A model generated the notes under the pieces. It had not been told where the DNA came from and did not search any database. It saw only the letters and a list, made by a program, of their open reading frames with translations. This document shows, in pieces, positions 22,586 through 32,992 of a stretch of 64,000 bases of DNA. Numbering within the stretch: the first letter of the stretch is position 1; each line of letters begins with the position of its first letter. A program made the translations under genes and the position numbers. The stretch covers positions 34,428,817-34,492,816 of the forward strand of contig NC_092875.1 in NCBI RefSeq assembly GCF_028372415.1, read 5' to 3'. The stretch comes from Notamacropus eugenii (taxonomy: Eukaryota; Chordata; Mammalia; Diprotodontia; Macropodidae).

Positions 22586-22589
22586 AGCC

Positions 22590-22850
22590 CAGGCACCATC
22601 TCCTGAATGAAGTTTTTCTTAATCCCCCCAACTGCCAGCACCCTCCCTCTCAAACTACCTTGTATTGAACAACTATGCATATATTTGTATTTATTCACTT
22701 TATGCTGAATATATTTAGATGTATATTTATTATCTGCCCCTTGATCTTTGCAAATAGGGATTATTTCATTATTTATATTTGTATCTCCAGAATCAAGCAC
22801 ATTACCTGGCACATAGTAGGCACTAATAAATATTAATTGCTTAATCGAAG
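22590..22850 (+). mobile_element. L2 3' end
   Basis: 'ttgtatctccagaatcaagcacattacctggcacatagtagg' and the 'taataaatattaattgctt' end are the L2 terminus. Confidence 0.75.
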
Positions 22851-22854
22851 GTAT

Positions 22855-23075
22855 GGTCAGTCATTTCCCTGATCAGAGTTCTGAAGTCTTTCAAGGTTGT
22901 TTTTCTTTACAATGCTATTGTCAGTGTAAAAATCGTTCTCCTGGTTGTGCTTACACGTTTACAAAGTCTTCCCAGGTTTCTCTGGAGCTGTGACTTATAT
23001 AATTTTTTCATGGCTCAATATCATTCTATTATATTCATATGCCATAGTACAATCTTCTGTCAATCCAGTGTGAAC
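22855..23075 (-). mobile_element. L1 3' fragment, antisense
   Basis: Reverse of the L1 ORF2 end: 'cccaggtttctctggagctg', 'tcaatatcattctattatattcatatg'. Confidence 0.45.
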
Positions 23076-23550
23076 CATATCCCAAAGATTTGGTCCAAAG
23101 AAACAAACAGTTTCCCCCTTAACCAAAGGCTTGCTCAAAAGAACAAACAGAATGGGGTTCATCTTAACAAAGGTATAGTCCAAAGAACAAACAGGACCAG
23201 GTTGTACATATACTTACACATGTTTATTTATTCTCTTTAAGCCAGAGAATCATGTGTGCATGGTCAGACTAATTCTCAGAGAAAAATCAAGCTGAGAAGA
23301 CCATTATACATGTAAAACAATCCCAACTCAGGATGCCTGCATCAGTCAAAATTATAGTCTCCACATGTGCTAACCATAATTTGAGAAAGGAATTTTCTTA
23401 ATATGATAGATAAGTGTCAAAGTATCCATTGAAATCACAGATACAGGACATTTGTGTTCTTTCTCTCATTAACATGACATAACATAACAGTGCTCATAAA
23501 CAACAGGGAAGAGGGGTGCCATTACTCATGACCTATTCTTGATGAATCCA
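23076..23550 (-). mobile_element. LTR-like repeat, copy 2
   Basis: Reverse-strand relative of 1127-1519 (shared ~35-bp block at 23325-23365). Contains short internal near-repeats of 'caaagaacaaacag' (three times in 23093-23200). Confidence 0.4.
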
Positions 23551-23869
23551 TAATGAACTATGACTATTGTTTCTTTTTCTATATTTCTAGACAAATATAG
23601 AAAAATTCCATATTTCACCAACTGTCCTTTGATAATTTATTCTATAATTTTGCTGATTTCTAAAGAGTAAATGCTCATGCTGAAAATTTACCAGTTGGTT
23701 CTTGAAAGCCAGTTTGAGCTGGCTTCAGCAAACCTCTGCCCTTACTACACCAAAAGAGGGGAGACACTGATTTTGTCAAATTAAGTAAATTAAAAGAGGA
23801 AGAAGGAGGCCTAGAAAACCGTAAGATATTTTTATGTTGCTCTCTCAGAACAGGACAAATCTAAAAGAA
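23551..23869. other. Unclassified sequence
   Basis: AT-rich, no open frame of note. Confidence 0.3.
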
Positions 23870-24021
23870 ATATAAACAAAATGGAAAAAAGTAAACTGAA
23901 CAAACTATTGGAGAATTTAGAGATGAGAGACATATCATCTCTCCAAATGGAACGTTGAAGAACATGCATATTTTTCAGCATCATATGGAACTTTTACAAA
24001 ACTGGGACACATACAAAGAAA
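23870..24021 (+). mobile_element. L1 ORF2 fragment, left half of the HAL1 copy 2 target
   Basis: A-rich L1-like sequence broken by HAL1 copy 2 and resuming at 26832. Confidence 0.5.
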
Positions 24022-24034
24022 TTGTGAATAATTT
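24022..24034 (+). repeat. Target duplication of HAL1 copy 2, left
   Basis: ttgtgaataattt, repeated exactly at 26819-26831. A 13-bp duplication with a poly-A (poly-T on this strand) end is the hallmark of L1-type target-primed insertion. Confidence 0.95.
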
Positions 24035-25042
24035 TTTTTTTCTCTTTTCTTGACATTTTTTTTTTTTATTTAGCTTTTAACATTCATTTTCACAAAATTT
24101 TGGGTTACAAATTTTCTCCCCTTTTCTCCCCTCCCCCCCCAAACGCCAAGCATTCTAATTGCCCCTATGACCAATCTGCTCTCTCTTCTATCATCCCTCT
24201 CTGCCCTTGTCTCTGTCTTCTCTTTTGTCCTGTAGGGCCAGATAGCTTTCTATACCCCTTTACCTGTATTTCTTATTTCCTAGTGGTAAGAACATTACAG
24301 TTGATCCTAACACTTTGAGTTCCCACTTCTTTAGCTCCCTCCCTCTCCACCCCTTCCCTTTGGAAGGCAAGCAATTCAATATAGGCCAAATCTGTGTAGT
24401 TTTGCAAATGACTTCCATAATAGTTGTGTTGTATAGGACTAACTATATTTCCCTCCATCCTATCCTGTCCCCCATTACTTCTATTCTCTTTTGATCCTAT
24501 CCCTCCCCATGAGTGTTGACCTCAAATTGCACTCTCCTCCCCATGCCCTCCCTTCTATCATCCCCCCCCACTCTGCTTATCCCCTTATCCTCCACTTTAC
24601 TGTGTTGTAAGATAGGTTTTCATACCGAAATGAGTAGGCATTTTATTCTTTCCTTTAGTGGAATGTGATGAGAGTAGACTTCATGTTTTTCTCTCACCTC
24701 CCCTCTTTATCCCTCCGCTAATGAGTCTTTTGCTTGCCTCTTTTATGAGAGATAATTTGCCCCATTCCATTTCTCCCTTTCTCCTCCCAATATATTTCTC
24801 TCTCACTGCTTGATTTCATTTTTTTTAAGATATGATCCCATCCTCTTCAATTCACTCTGTGTACTCTGTCTCTATGTGTGTGTGCGTGTGTGCATGTGTG
24901 TGTGCGTAATCCCACCCAGTACCCAGATACTGAAATGTTTCAAGAGTTACAAATATTGTCTTTCCATGTAGGAATGTAAACAGTTCAACTTTAGTAAGTC
25001 CCTTATGACTTCTCTTTGCTGTTCACCTTTTCATGCTTCTCT

Positions 25043-26131
25043 TCATTCTTGTGTTTGGAAGTCAAATTTTCTTTTCAGCTCTGGTCTTTTCATCAAGAAT
25101 GCTTGAAAATCCTCTATTTCATTGAAAGACCAATTTTTCCCCTGAAGTATTATACTCAGTTTTGCTGGGTAGGTGATTCTTGGTTTTAGTCCTAGTTCCT
25201 TTGACTTCTGGAATATCCTATTCCATGCCCTTTGATCCCTTAATGTAGAAGCTGCTAGATCTTGTGTTATCCTGATTGTATTTCCACGATACTTGAATTG
25301 TTTCTTTCTAGCTGCTTGCAATATTTTCTCTTTCACCTGGGAGTTCTGGAATTTGGCCACAATGTTCCTAGGAGTTTCTCTTTTTGGATCTCTTTCAGGT
25401 GGTGTTCTGTGGATTCCCTGAATATTTATTTTGCCCTCTGGTTCTAGAATCTCAGGGCAGTTTTCATTGATAATTTCATGAAAGATGATGTCTTGGCTCT
25501 TCTTTTGATCATGGCTTTCAGGTAGTCCCATAATTTTTAAATTGTCTCTCCTGGATCTATTTTCAAGGTCAGTTGTTTTTCCAATGAGATATTTCACATT
25601 ATCTTCCATTTTTCCATTCCTCTGGCTTTGTTCTGTGATTTCTTGCTTTCTCATACAGTCCTTAGCCTCCATCTGTGCCATTCTAATTTTGAAAGAACTA
25701 TTTTCTTCAGTGAGCTTTTGAATCTCCTTTTCCATTTGGCTAATTCTGCTTTTGAAAGCATTCTTCTCCTCATTGGCTTTTTGAACCTCTTTTGCCAATT
25801 GAGTTAGGCTAGTTTTCAAGGTGTTATTTTCTTCAACATTTTTTTGGATCTCCTTTAGCAGGGAGCTGATTTGCTGTTCATGCTTTGACTTCATGTCTCT
25901 CATTTCTCTTCCCAGCTTTTCCTCCACCTCTCTAACTTGATTTTCAAAATCCTTTTTGAGCTCTTCCATGGCCTGAGCCCATTGAGTGGGCTGAGACACA
26001 GAACCCTTGATTTCTGTGTCTTTGCCTGATGGTAAGCATTGTTCTTCCTCATCAGAAAGGAAGGGAGGAAATGCCTGTTCACCAAGAAAGTAGCCTTCTA
26101 TAGTCTTATTTCTTTTCCCTTTTCTGGGCAT
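25043..26131 (-). CDS. HAL1/L1 ORF1p, intact, 362 aa (copy 2)
   Basis: Open from the MPRKGK start to the stop after DFQTQE. Layout: a short acidic N-terminal region (FLSDEEEQ, ~24-31), a long heptad coiled coil (~50-165) for trimer formation, an RRM starting around residue 190 (ENRSRRDNLKIMGLPE) and a C-terminal domain (~285-362) with RITYPAKLSIIL and an FNEIEDFQ stretch. L1 ORF1p coats element RNA and acts as a nucleic-acid chaperone in the cytoplasmic RNP. No reverse transcriptase follows, so movement would need ORF2p from an autonomous L1. About 91% identical by eye to copy 4. I chose this start because all four copies share it and an A at -3 precedes it. Confidence 0.9.
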   Translation of the reverse strand: MPRKGKRNKTIEGYFLGEQAFPPFLSDEEEQCLPSGKDTEIKGSVSQPTQWAQAMEELKKDFENQVREVEEKLGREMRDMKSKHEQQISSLLKEIQKNVEENNTLKTSLTQLAKEVQKANEEKNAFKSRISQMEKEIQKLTEENSSFKIRMAQMEAKDCMRKQEITEQSQRNGKMEDNVKYLIGKTTDLENRSRRDNLKIMGLPESHDQKKSQDIIFHEIINENCPEILEPEGKINIQGIHRTPPERDPKRETPRNIVAKFQNSQVKEKILQAARKKQFKYRGNTIRITQDLAASTLRDQRAWNRIFQKSKELGLKPRITYPAKLSIILQGKNWSFNEIEDFQAFLMKRPELKRKFDFQTQE

Positions 26132-26797
26132 TTTCCCAGCCAGTGACTTGACCTCTGAATATTTTCCTCACACCCACCTTACCTCCTGATCCTCCCAGCC
26201 AGTGTTTGGGGTCTGAGATTCAAATGCTGCTTTCAGCCTCAGGGCTTTGGGCAGGGGCAGGGCTGCTATTCAGTGTGAGATTAAATTCAGATGCTCAGGT
26301 GAGGGCAGGGCCGCCTCTCAGGCTCAGTTCCCTCAGGGAGTTTATGCACAGACCTTCAACAATGGATCCAGGCTCCTGTCTGCTTGGGGAGCCCTGGTCT
26401 GCCACTGCCCCTCAGCTTCTGTCTCCCGAGGGGGCCCGAGCCATGGGGGCACCCCACTCCCCGCTCGACCCGCCAAAGGGACTCTCTCACCGACCCCCGT
26501 CACCTGTGGGTGGAGGTACTTGTGCGGCCGCTGGAGATCCAGTCCCTGAAGCCCGCTGGGATCTGTTCCTCTCGGTGCCGCGGCCACGGCAGGGCTGTAC
26601 TCAGCTCCCAGTCCCGGCGCCCAGTCCGCAGCACGAAGGACCTTTTACGAGAGGTTTGCAGGTCTCTCTGGAACAGAAATCTCCCTTGCTCCAATGTTCT
26701 GTGGCCTCTGGGTGCAGAATTCGCCGTGAGTTACTTCTTTGTAGTTGTTCTATGGGTTGTGGGTTTGGAGCTATGTGTATGTGCGTCTTTCTACTAC

Positions 26798-26807
26798 GCC
26801 ATCTTGG
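26798..26807 (-). promoter_or_regulatory. YY1-type motif, HAL1 copy 2
   Basis: Sense strand reads caagatggcg, at the same distance from the 5' end as in copies 1 and 3. Confidence 0.55.
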
Positions 26808-26831
26808 CTCCGCCCCTCTTGTGAATAATTT

Positions 26832-27690
26832 AAAAAAAAAAAGAAATACTAGACATCCTTTGTAGATAATAATGCAACAAAATGATCTTAATGTGGGAAA
26901 CATTAATAAAGGATATACATCTAAATGGAGACTTGTGTTTGTCCTTCGTTGCCAAAGAAGACCATGCCATCCGAGAAATAATGACATGAGTTGCACTTGA
27001 CTTGGTTTTGAGTGAGGGAGGCTGTGCAGGTCACCACCCTCACTTCTCCTCCAGAGTCATCTGAATCCAGTGACCAGATAGTCATCAGGATGACTGGAGA
27101 TGACCCAGGATGAGGCAATTGGGGTTAAGTGACTTGCCCAAGGTCACACAGCTGGTGAGTGTCAAGTGTCTGAAGTGAGATTTCAACTCAGGTCCTCCTG
27201 ACTCCTGCACTGGTGCTCTATCCACTGCACCACTTAGCTGCCCAAATGGAGGCTTAATGGCATTCTCAATAACAAATGACTCAGTTAACAAAAAGCAAAA
27301 ACAATTTAAAATTATGAGAAAAAGAATAACATTGAAATCAGATATCCAAAGCTCTAGGAAACAGCTAAAACAACCTCCGATAAGGAAATATATTCAGAGG
27401 AAAAGTATATCTTTTCCCCAACAAAATAGGGAAAAAGGAGATTAATTAATTCAGTATAAAACTTTTAAACAATAAACAAACTCAAAATAAGTACAATAGA
27501 GGGCATCTTTAAAATCAGAGAATAAATAAAATGGAGAATAATAGAAAGAAAAAACAAAGCTAAAATCTAATTCTTCTAAGAGACTAAAAACAATCAACAA
27601 AACTTTAGCTAACTTGATCAAAAGGAAGAGAAAGGAAAATCACATTACTAAACAATAAGGGGAAGGGGGAAAAGAGTAAATATTTATATA
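26832..27690 (+). mobile_element. L1 ORF2 fragment, right half of the HAL1 copy 2 target
   Basis: A-rich L1 ORF2-like sequence (between endonuclease and RT), interrupted by the SINE at 26935-27243. Multiple stops. Confidence 0.55.
26935..27243 (-). mobile_element. tRNA-derived SINE, long-body family, with TSD
   Basis: Same family as 808-1115 on the other strand. The duplication aaatggag(a/g)ctt at 26923-26934 and 27244-27255 matches at 11 of 12 bases. Confidence 0.88.
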
Positions 27691-27905
27691 ATACCTACCA
27701 CATTCCAGACACTGTTCTAACTTTACAATTATTATCCCATTTGATCCTCCCCATAATCCTGGAAGTTAGGGGGTGTTATTATCCCCATTTTACAGATGAC
27801 AAAACTGAGGCAAACAGAGGTTGTCAAAGGTTACATAAGTAGTAAATATCTGAGGCCAGATTTGAATGTAGGTCATCCTGGCTCCAGGTACCATATAGCC
27901 GCCCC
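27691..27905 (-). mobile_element. MIR/CORE-type SINE
   Basis: 'tattatccccattttacagatgacaaaactgaggcaaacagagg', then 'gatttgaatgtaggtcatcctggctcc'. Antisense MIR pattern. Confidence 0.7.
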
Positions 27906-28199
27906 TGACAAAAAGGATAAAGACAAAGTCAAAATCTAGCATTATCTCAATGGAGAAACACTAAAAGTTTTCCCAATAAATATATTCCCAATAAATAAAG
28001 GCAATTTTCCAGGGGAAGGAAGGTCCTAGCAGCATGCGAGAAGTAGAAAGGCTTCATGTTGGAGGTGGTCATTGAGTTGTGTCTTGAAGGAAACTAACGA
28101 TTCTAAGAGAAAATGAGGAGGGCATGTATCCCAGGTAAGTGGGACCCAGTGCAAAGTCAAGTAAGACAGGATATGGAGTTTCATGTATGAGGAGCTGGA
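27906..28199. other. Unclassified repeat-like sequence
   Basis: First ~110 bases look like more L1. 28030-28190 ('ggtggtcattgagttgtgtcttgaagg') resembles a dispersed repeat I cannot name. Confidence 0.3.
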
Positions 28200-28745
28200 A
28201 TTTATTGAGCTAAACCTTCTCATTCCTCTCAAGCCATCTGTGGCTACCTCTCCCCTACCCTCTCAGCTAAGAACTTCACCGCATAGTTCACTAAAAAAAA
28301 TTGAGACTATTTGCCAAGAGCTTCCTTTTCTCCCTTCCTCCTTATCTTACATCATTCACACTCCTTCCTCCACAAAGGTGGCCCTTCTTGCTAAGGCAAA
28401 CCCCAATATGTGCACAAGTGATCCTGTTCTATCCCCTCTTCTCCAGAAGATTGTCCCCTCTATCATCCCTATTCTCACTTATTTTCAATCTCTTCCTTAT
28501 CTACTGACTGCTTCCATATTGCCTACAAATATATTCATGTCTCTTCCATCCTCAAAAAACCCTTACTTCATCTGTCCATCCCAGCTAGTGATCAACCCAC
28601 ATCTCTCCTTTTGTAGCTAAACTCCTTGAGAAAGTTGCTTATAGCTGTTGCTTCTACTTTCCTTTGACTCTCTTTTTAATTCTATACAGACTGGCTTCTG
28701 ACCTCATCATTCAGCTGAAAATGCTTTCTGCAAAGTTACCAGTGA
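28200..28745 (+). mobile_element. L2/CR1-clade LINE, RT region
   Basis: C/T-rich plus-strand DNA. Around 28610-28740 ('ctccttgagaaagttgc ... ctggcttctgacctcatcattcagctg') it corresponds to the L2/CR1 RT segment upstream of the DLSAAFDTVDH-type motif. Stops and frameshifts present. Confidence 0.55.
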
Positions 28746-28754
28746 TCTTCTCCT

Positions 28755-30170
28755 TTTTAAACTTTTATTGATGGTTTTGTTTTTACATCACCAACATTTA
28801 AAGATAAGTCCCACTTTTGAGAAGTCTCTTCTAACAAAATAAAAGTTAAGTAACAGTAATTCTGTATCAGTTTAAATAAGTCTCTAACTTTTCCCATAAG
28901 GACTCCTTTGGCTGCATCCCCAAAATTTTGGAACGTTATGTCATTGTTGTCATTATGTCTAATGTCTCTCATACTGGTGGAAGGCACCCTCAGATTTCAC
29001 TGGGATTTTTAAAAATTAAATTTGTTTTCAGATTGACATTCCTCTGATCTCCTCCTCTACCTTCTTCCCATTAAGAAAGCAAGCAAAACAAGACAAAATC
29101 ATTACAAGCATGCATACTCAAGTAAAAAAAGTTCTCACATTAGTCATGTAAAAAAAAATATGTTTCAATCTGCCCACTGATTTCATCACCCTTTTATCTA
29201 GCTTTGGGTAGCATGTTTCATCATGAGTCCTCTGAACTGTGGTTTGGCTTTCTCCAGTTATTTAAATCTATCTCTATTTGTGTAAATAGTGTTTTGTAAT
29301 CATGTTCACATACTTCCTGAGTGGGCTTCTGGGTAAGTAAACTCCCACCTGTGGCTATTGTAAATAGAATTTCTCTCTATAGCTCTTCTTGCCAGATTTT
29401 GATGTAATATACCAAAGTGCTAATGATTTGTGTAGGTTTGTTTTATATCCTACAATTTTGTTGAAGTTGTTAATTGTTTCAATTAATTTTTAAGCTGACT
29501 CTCCTAGGTTTTCTAAATACATTATCATACTTCATCTGCAAAAGTGATAATTTTCTTTCCTCTTTGCCTATGCTTATTCCTTCAATTTCTTTTTCTTGTC
29601 TTATTGCTATGGCTAATATTTCTAGTACTATATTGAATAGTAATGATGATGATGGACATCCCTGCTTTACCCCTGATCTTATTGAAAAGCCCTCTAGCTT
29701 ATCCCCATTATAGATAATGCTGGCTCTTCATTTTAGACAGCATCTACCTTTCATATTAAGGAAAGCTCCATTTATTTCTATGCTTTCAAGTGTTTATAAC
29801 AGGAATGAATGTTGTATCTTATCAAAAACTTTTTCTGCATCAACTGTCATAATAATATGAATTTTTCTGTTTTTATTATTAATATGGTGAATCATATTTG
29901 CAATCTTTCTAATATTGAACCACCTCTTCATTCCTAGTATAAATCCAGCCTAGTCATAGTGTATAAACTTTGTGATATCTTGCTATAATCTCATTACTAA
30001 TATTTTGCTTAAAATTATTTCATCACTATTCATTGGAGAAATTGATCTATAATTTCCTTTCTCTGTTTTGACTTCCTGGTTTGGGTATAAAGACCAAATT
30101 AGCATCATAGAAGGAACTTGATAGGATCCCTTATCTTTCCTATTTTTTCAAATAGTTAATGTATTATTAT
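28755..30170 (-). mobile_element. L1 segments, antisense (3' UTR-like and RT region)
   Basis: 29040-29350 resembles the reverse of an L1 3' UTR. 29390-30170 is reverse L1 RT: 'ggacatccctgctttacccctgatc' is the antisense of the QGCPLSP-type motif. The RT part abuts a plus-strand L1 3' end at 30170. Confidence 0.6.
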
Positions 30171-30870
30171 TCATAATAGGAGAAATGCACATCAGGACAA
30201 TTCTGGGACATTAACACAGTGAATTGGCAAATATGAGAAAAGATAAAAATGGTCAATGTTGAAGTCATCAAAGGATAGAGGTATGCTCCCAAACTGTTGG
30301 TGAGGCTGTGAATTGACCCAACTATTCTGGAAAACAATTTGAAATTACAGTAGAAAAGAGTATAAAACATTCATGCCCTTTGACTTAGAGGTCTTACAAT
30401 GAGGCATAAACCCCAAGACAGTCAAAGGTCATAAAATAAAAAGGTTCTAAAAATGCTAAAAATCCTCATAGTAGTTCTTTTTATGCTAGCAAAAACTGGA
30501 AACAAAAGATCCCCACCAATTAAAGGACTCAACAAACTGGGATACATGAATGTGACAGAATATGACTTGCTATAAGAAATGACAAATGTGAAGAATTCAG
30601 AGACACATATCAAGGCTTTTACGAATTGAAGAAAGCAGAACTAGGAAGTCACATACACAGTGACTATAACAGTATAAAGTAAGAGAACCAAAAGAAAAAA
30701 GAAACTGAATGCTGGGTAATAAGAATGACTAAGCTTGGGTTTATAGAAGACCTGGGAAAATAGTCTCCCTCCTTTCAATTGCAGAGTTTGGAGGCTTTTT
30801 CTGTGTAGAATACTGCCCATACTGAAAGATATGATCAATATATTGGTTAATTTTGTTCAATTTTTTTCTT
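30171..30870 (+). mobile_element. L1 ORF2 C-terminus and 3' UTR
   Basis: Decayed plus-strand L1 3' end ('aactgttggtgaggctgtgaattg', 'aaactggaaacaaaagatccccacc', 'cagaactaggaagtcaca'). Head-to-head with the antisense RT segment. Confidence 0.6.
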
Positions 30871-31024
30871 TTTAAAATTTTTGCTACAAAGCATGATTAC
30901 AAAGCATGGAATATATTCACAAACAAATGTGATGTAAAAATGAAATTAAAATAAGACAAAATTTTCTTAAAATAATTTGCTTCCAATGGAAAAATAATGA
31001 AACCTAAGTTGGATTCAGCAATGA

Positions 31025-31135
31025 AATTTTCAATAAGTATGAAGTACGTACTATGTGCAAGGCAGTGAGCTAGCCACTGTGGATAACAATACGGAAATGA
31101 ATAGCCCTCAAAGAGCTTAAATTCTATTGGATAGT
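31025..31135 (-). mobile_element. L2 3' end, antisense
   Basis: 'gtactatgtgcaaggcagtgagctag ... ctcaaagagcttaaattctattgg'. Confidence 0.55.
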
Positions 31136-31234
31136 GGGTCTCCCATGTATGTACCAGTTTCTTTAGACAATTCTCTTTTTTCTCTTTCTAGGAATATTTT
31201 TCCATTTTGTGTCTTCAGAATTTCATTCTTTTAA

Positions 31235-31246
31235 AAAAAATTTCAG
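31235..31246 (+). repeat. Target duplication of HAL1 copy 3, left
   Basis: aaaaaatttcag recurs at 33999-34010; the longer context tttt(a)6-8tttcag also matches. Confidence 0.85.
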
Positions 31247-31251
31247 GGAGC

Positions 31252-31262
31252 CAAGATGGCGG
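31252..31262 (+). promoter_or_regulatory. YY1-type motif, HAL1 copy 3
   Basis: caagatggcgg at the 5' end, as in copies 1 and 2. Confidence 0.55.
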
Positions 31263-31907
31263 AGTAGAAAACCCACATACGCTAGCTCCAAACCCACAGC
31301 CCATAAAATATCTGTAAAAAAGATTCTGGAGCAACAAATTCTGGAGCAGCAGAAGCCACAGAACAACGGAGCGGACGAGATTTCTGTTCCAGAGAGACCT
31401 GACGCGAAAGGCCCATCGCGCCCCAGACCGGGAGCCGAGCCCTGCCCTGCCTTGGCTGTGCAGCACCCAGAGGAGAGCATCCGAGCGGGCATCAGGGACA
31501 GAATCTCCAGCAGCCGCGCAGGTCCCTCCACCCATGGGCCCCAAAGGTTGGTGAGAGGGTCTTCTCGGCTTGCCAAGAGGGGAGTGGGGTGCCCCCATAA
31601 CTCAGGCCCCCTCAGGAGGCATCAGCGGAGGCAGCGGCAGACCAGGGCTCCCCAAGCAGGCAGGAGCCTGGATCCATTGTTGAAGGTCTCTGCATAAACC
31701 CCCTGAGGGAACTGAGCCTGTGAGGCGGCCCTGCCCCAACCTGAGCACCTGAACTTGATGTCACACTGAATAGCACCCCCGACCAGCTGAAAGCCCTGAA
31801 GCTATGGAGCAGCATTTCAATCTCAGACCCCAAGCACTGGCTGGGAGGATCTGGAGGCAAAGTGGGTGTGAAGAGAATATTCAGAAGTCAAGTCACTGGC
31901 TGGGAAA

Positions 31908-32387
31908 ATGCCCAGAAAAGGGGAAAAAAATAACACTATAGAAGGTTACTTTCTTGGTGAACAGGTATTTCCTCCCTTCCTTTCTGATGAGGAAGAACAA
32001 TGCTTACCATCAGAGAAAGACACAGAAGTCAAGGATTCTGTATCCCAGCCCACCCAATGGGCTCAGGCCATGGAAGAGCTCAAAAAGGATTTTGAAAATC
32101 AAGTTAGAGAGGTGGAGGAAAAACTGGGAAGAGAAATGAGAGACATGCAGGTAAAGCATGAACAGCAGGTCAGCACCCTGCTGAAGGAGACCCAAAAAAA
32201 TGCTGAAGAAAATAACACCTTGAAAAATAGGCTAACTCAATTGGCAAAAGAGGTTCAAAAAGCCAATGAGGAGAAGAATGCTTTCAAAAGCAGAATTAGC
32301 CAAATGGAAAAGGAGGTTCAAAAGCTCACTGAAAAAATAGTTCTTCCAAAATTAGAAGGGAACAGATGGAGGCCAATGACTTTATGA
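31908..32387 (+). pseudogene. HAL1 ORF1, N-terminal half (split ORF), copy 3
   Basis: 159 codons, the same length as in copy 1. Acidic patch and coiled coil are preserved. The frame shifts at 32331-32340 (gaaaaaatag) exactly as in copy 1 and ends with a similar out-of-family tail. Confidence 0.85.
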
Positions 32388-32992
32388 GAAACCAAGAAAT
32401 CACAAAACAAAACCAAAAGAATGAAAAAATGGAAGATAATGTGAAATATCTCATGGGAAAAACAACTGACCTTGAAAATAGACCCAGGAGAGACAATTTA
32501 AAAATTATGGGAGTACCTGAAAGCCATGATCAAAAAAAGAGCGTAAACATCATCTTTCATGAAATTATCAAGGAAAGCTACCCTGAGATTCTAGAACCAG
32601 AGGGCAAAATAAGTATTCAGGGAATCCACAGATCACCGCCTGAAAGAGATCCAAAAAGAGAAACTCCTAGGAACATTGTGGCCAAATTCCGGAGTTCCCA
32701 GGTCAAGGAGAAAATATTGCAAGCAGCTAGAAAGAAACAATTCAAGTATTATGGAAGTACAATCAGGATGACACAAGATCTAGCAGCTTCTACATTAAGG
32801 GATCGAAGGTGGAATAGGGTATTCCAGAAGTCAAAGGAACTAGGACTAAAACCAAGAATCACCTACCCAGCAAAACTGAGTATAATACTTCAGGGGAAAA
32901 ATTGGTCTTTCAATGAAATAGAGGACTTTCAAGCGTTCTTGATGAAAAGACCAGAGCTGAGAAGAAAATTTGACTTTCAAACACAGGAATGA
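32366..32992 (+). pseudogene. HAL1 ORF1, RRM and C-terminal half (split ORF), copy 3
   Basis: 208 codons from the same overlapping ATG as copy 1 (22-base overlap). The RRM start reads NRPRRDNLKIMGVPE. One codon (Ala) is missing near residue 145 compared with copy 1, an in-frame loss. No stop up to the family end DFQTQE. Confidence 0.8.

Larger units (their letters stand above)
24035..26818 (-). mobile_element. HAL1-like half-L1, copy 2 (intact ORF1)
   Basis: Complete element on the minus strand: 5' end at 26818 (gaggggcggagccaagatgg), ORF1 26131-25043, then about 1 kb of 3' region with a TG/CA repeat (24871-24905) and a pyrimidine-rich (purine on the sense strand) tract. It ends in a compound tail in which poly-A, a ~14-base spacer and a second poly-A run precede the duplication. 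No ORF2. It looks young because ORF1 is fully open. Confidence 0.92.
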
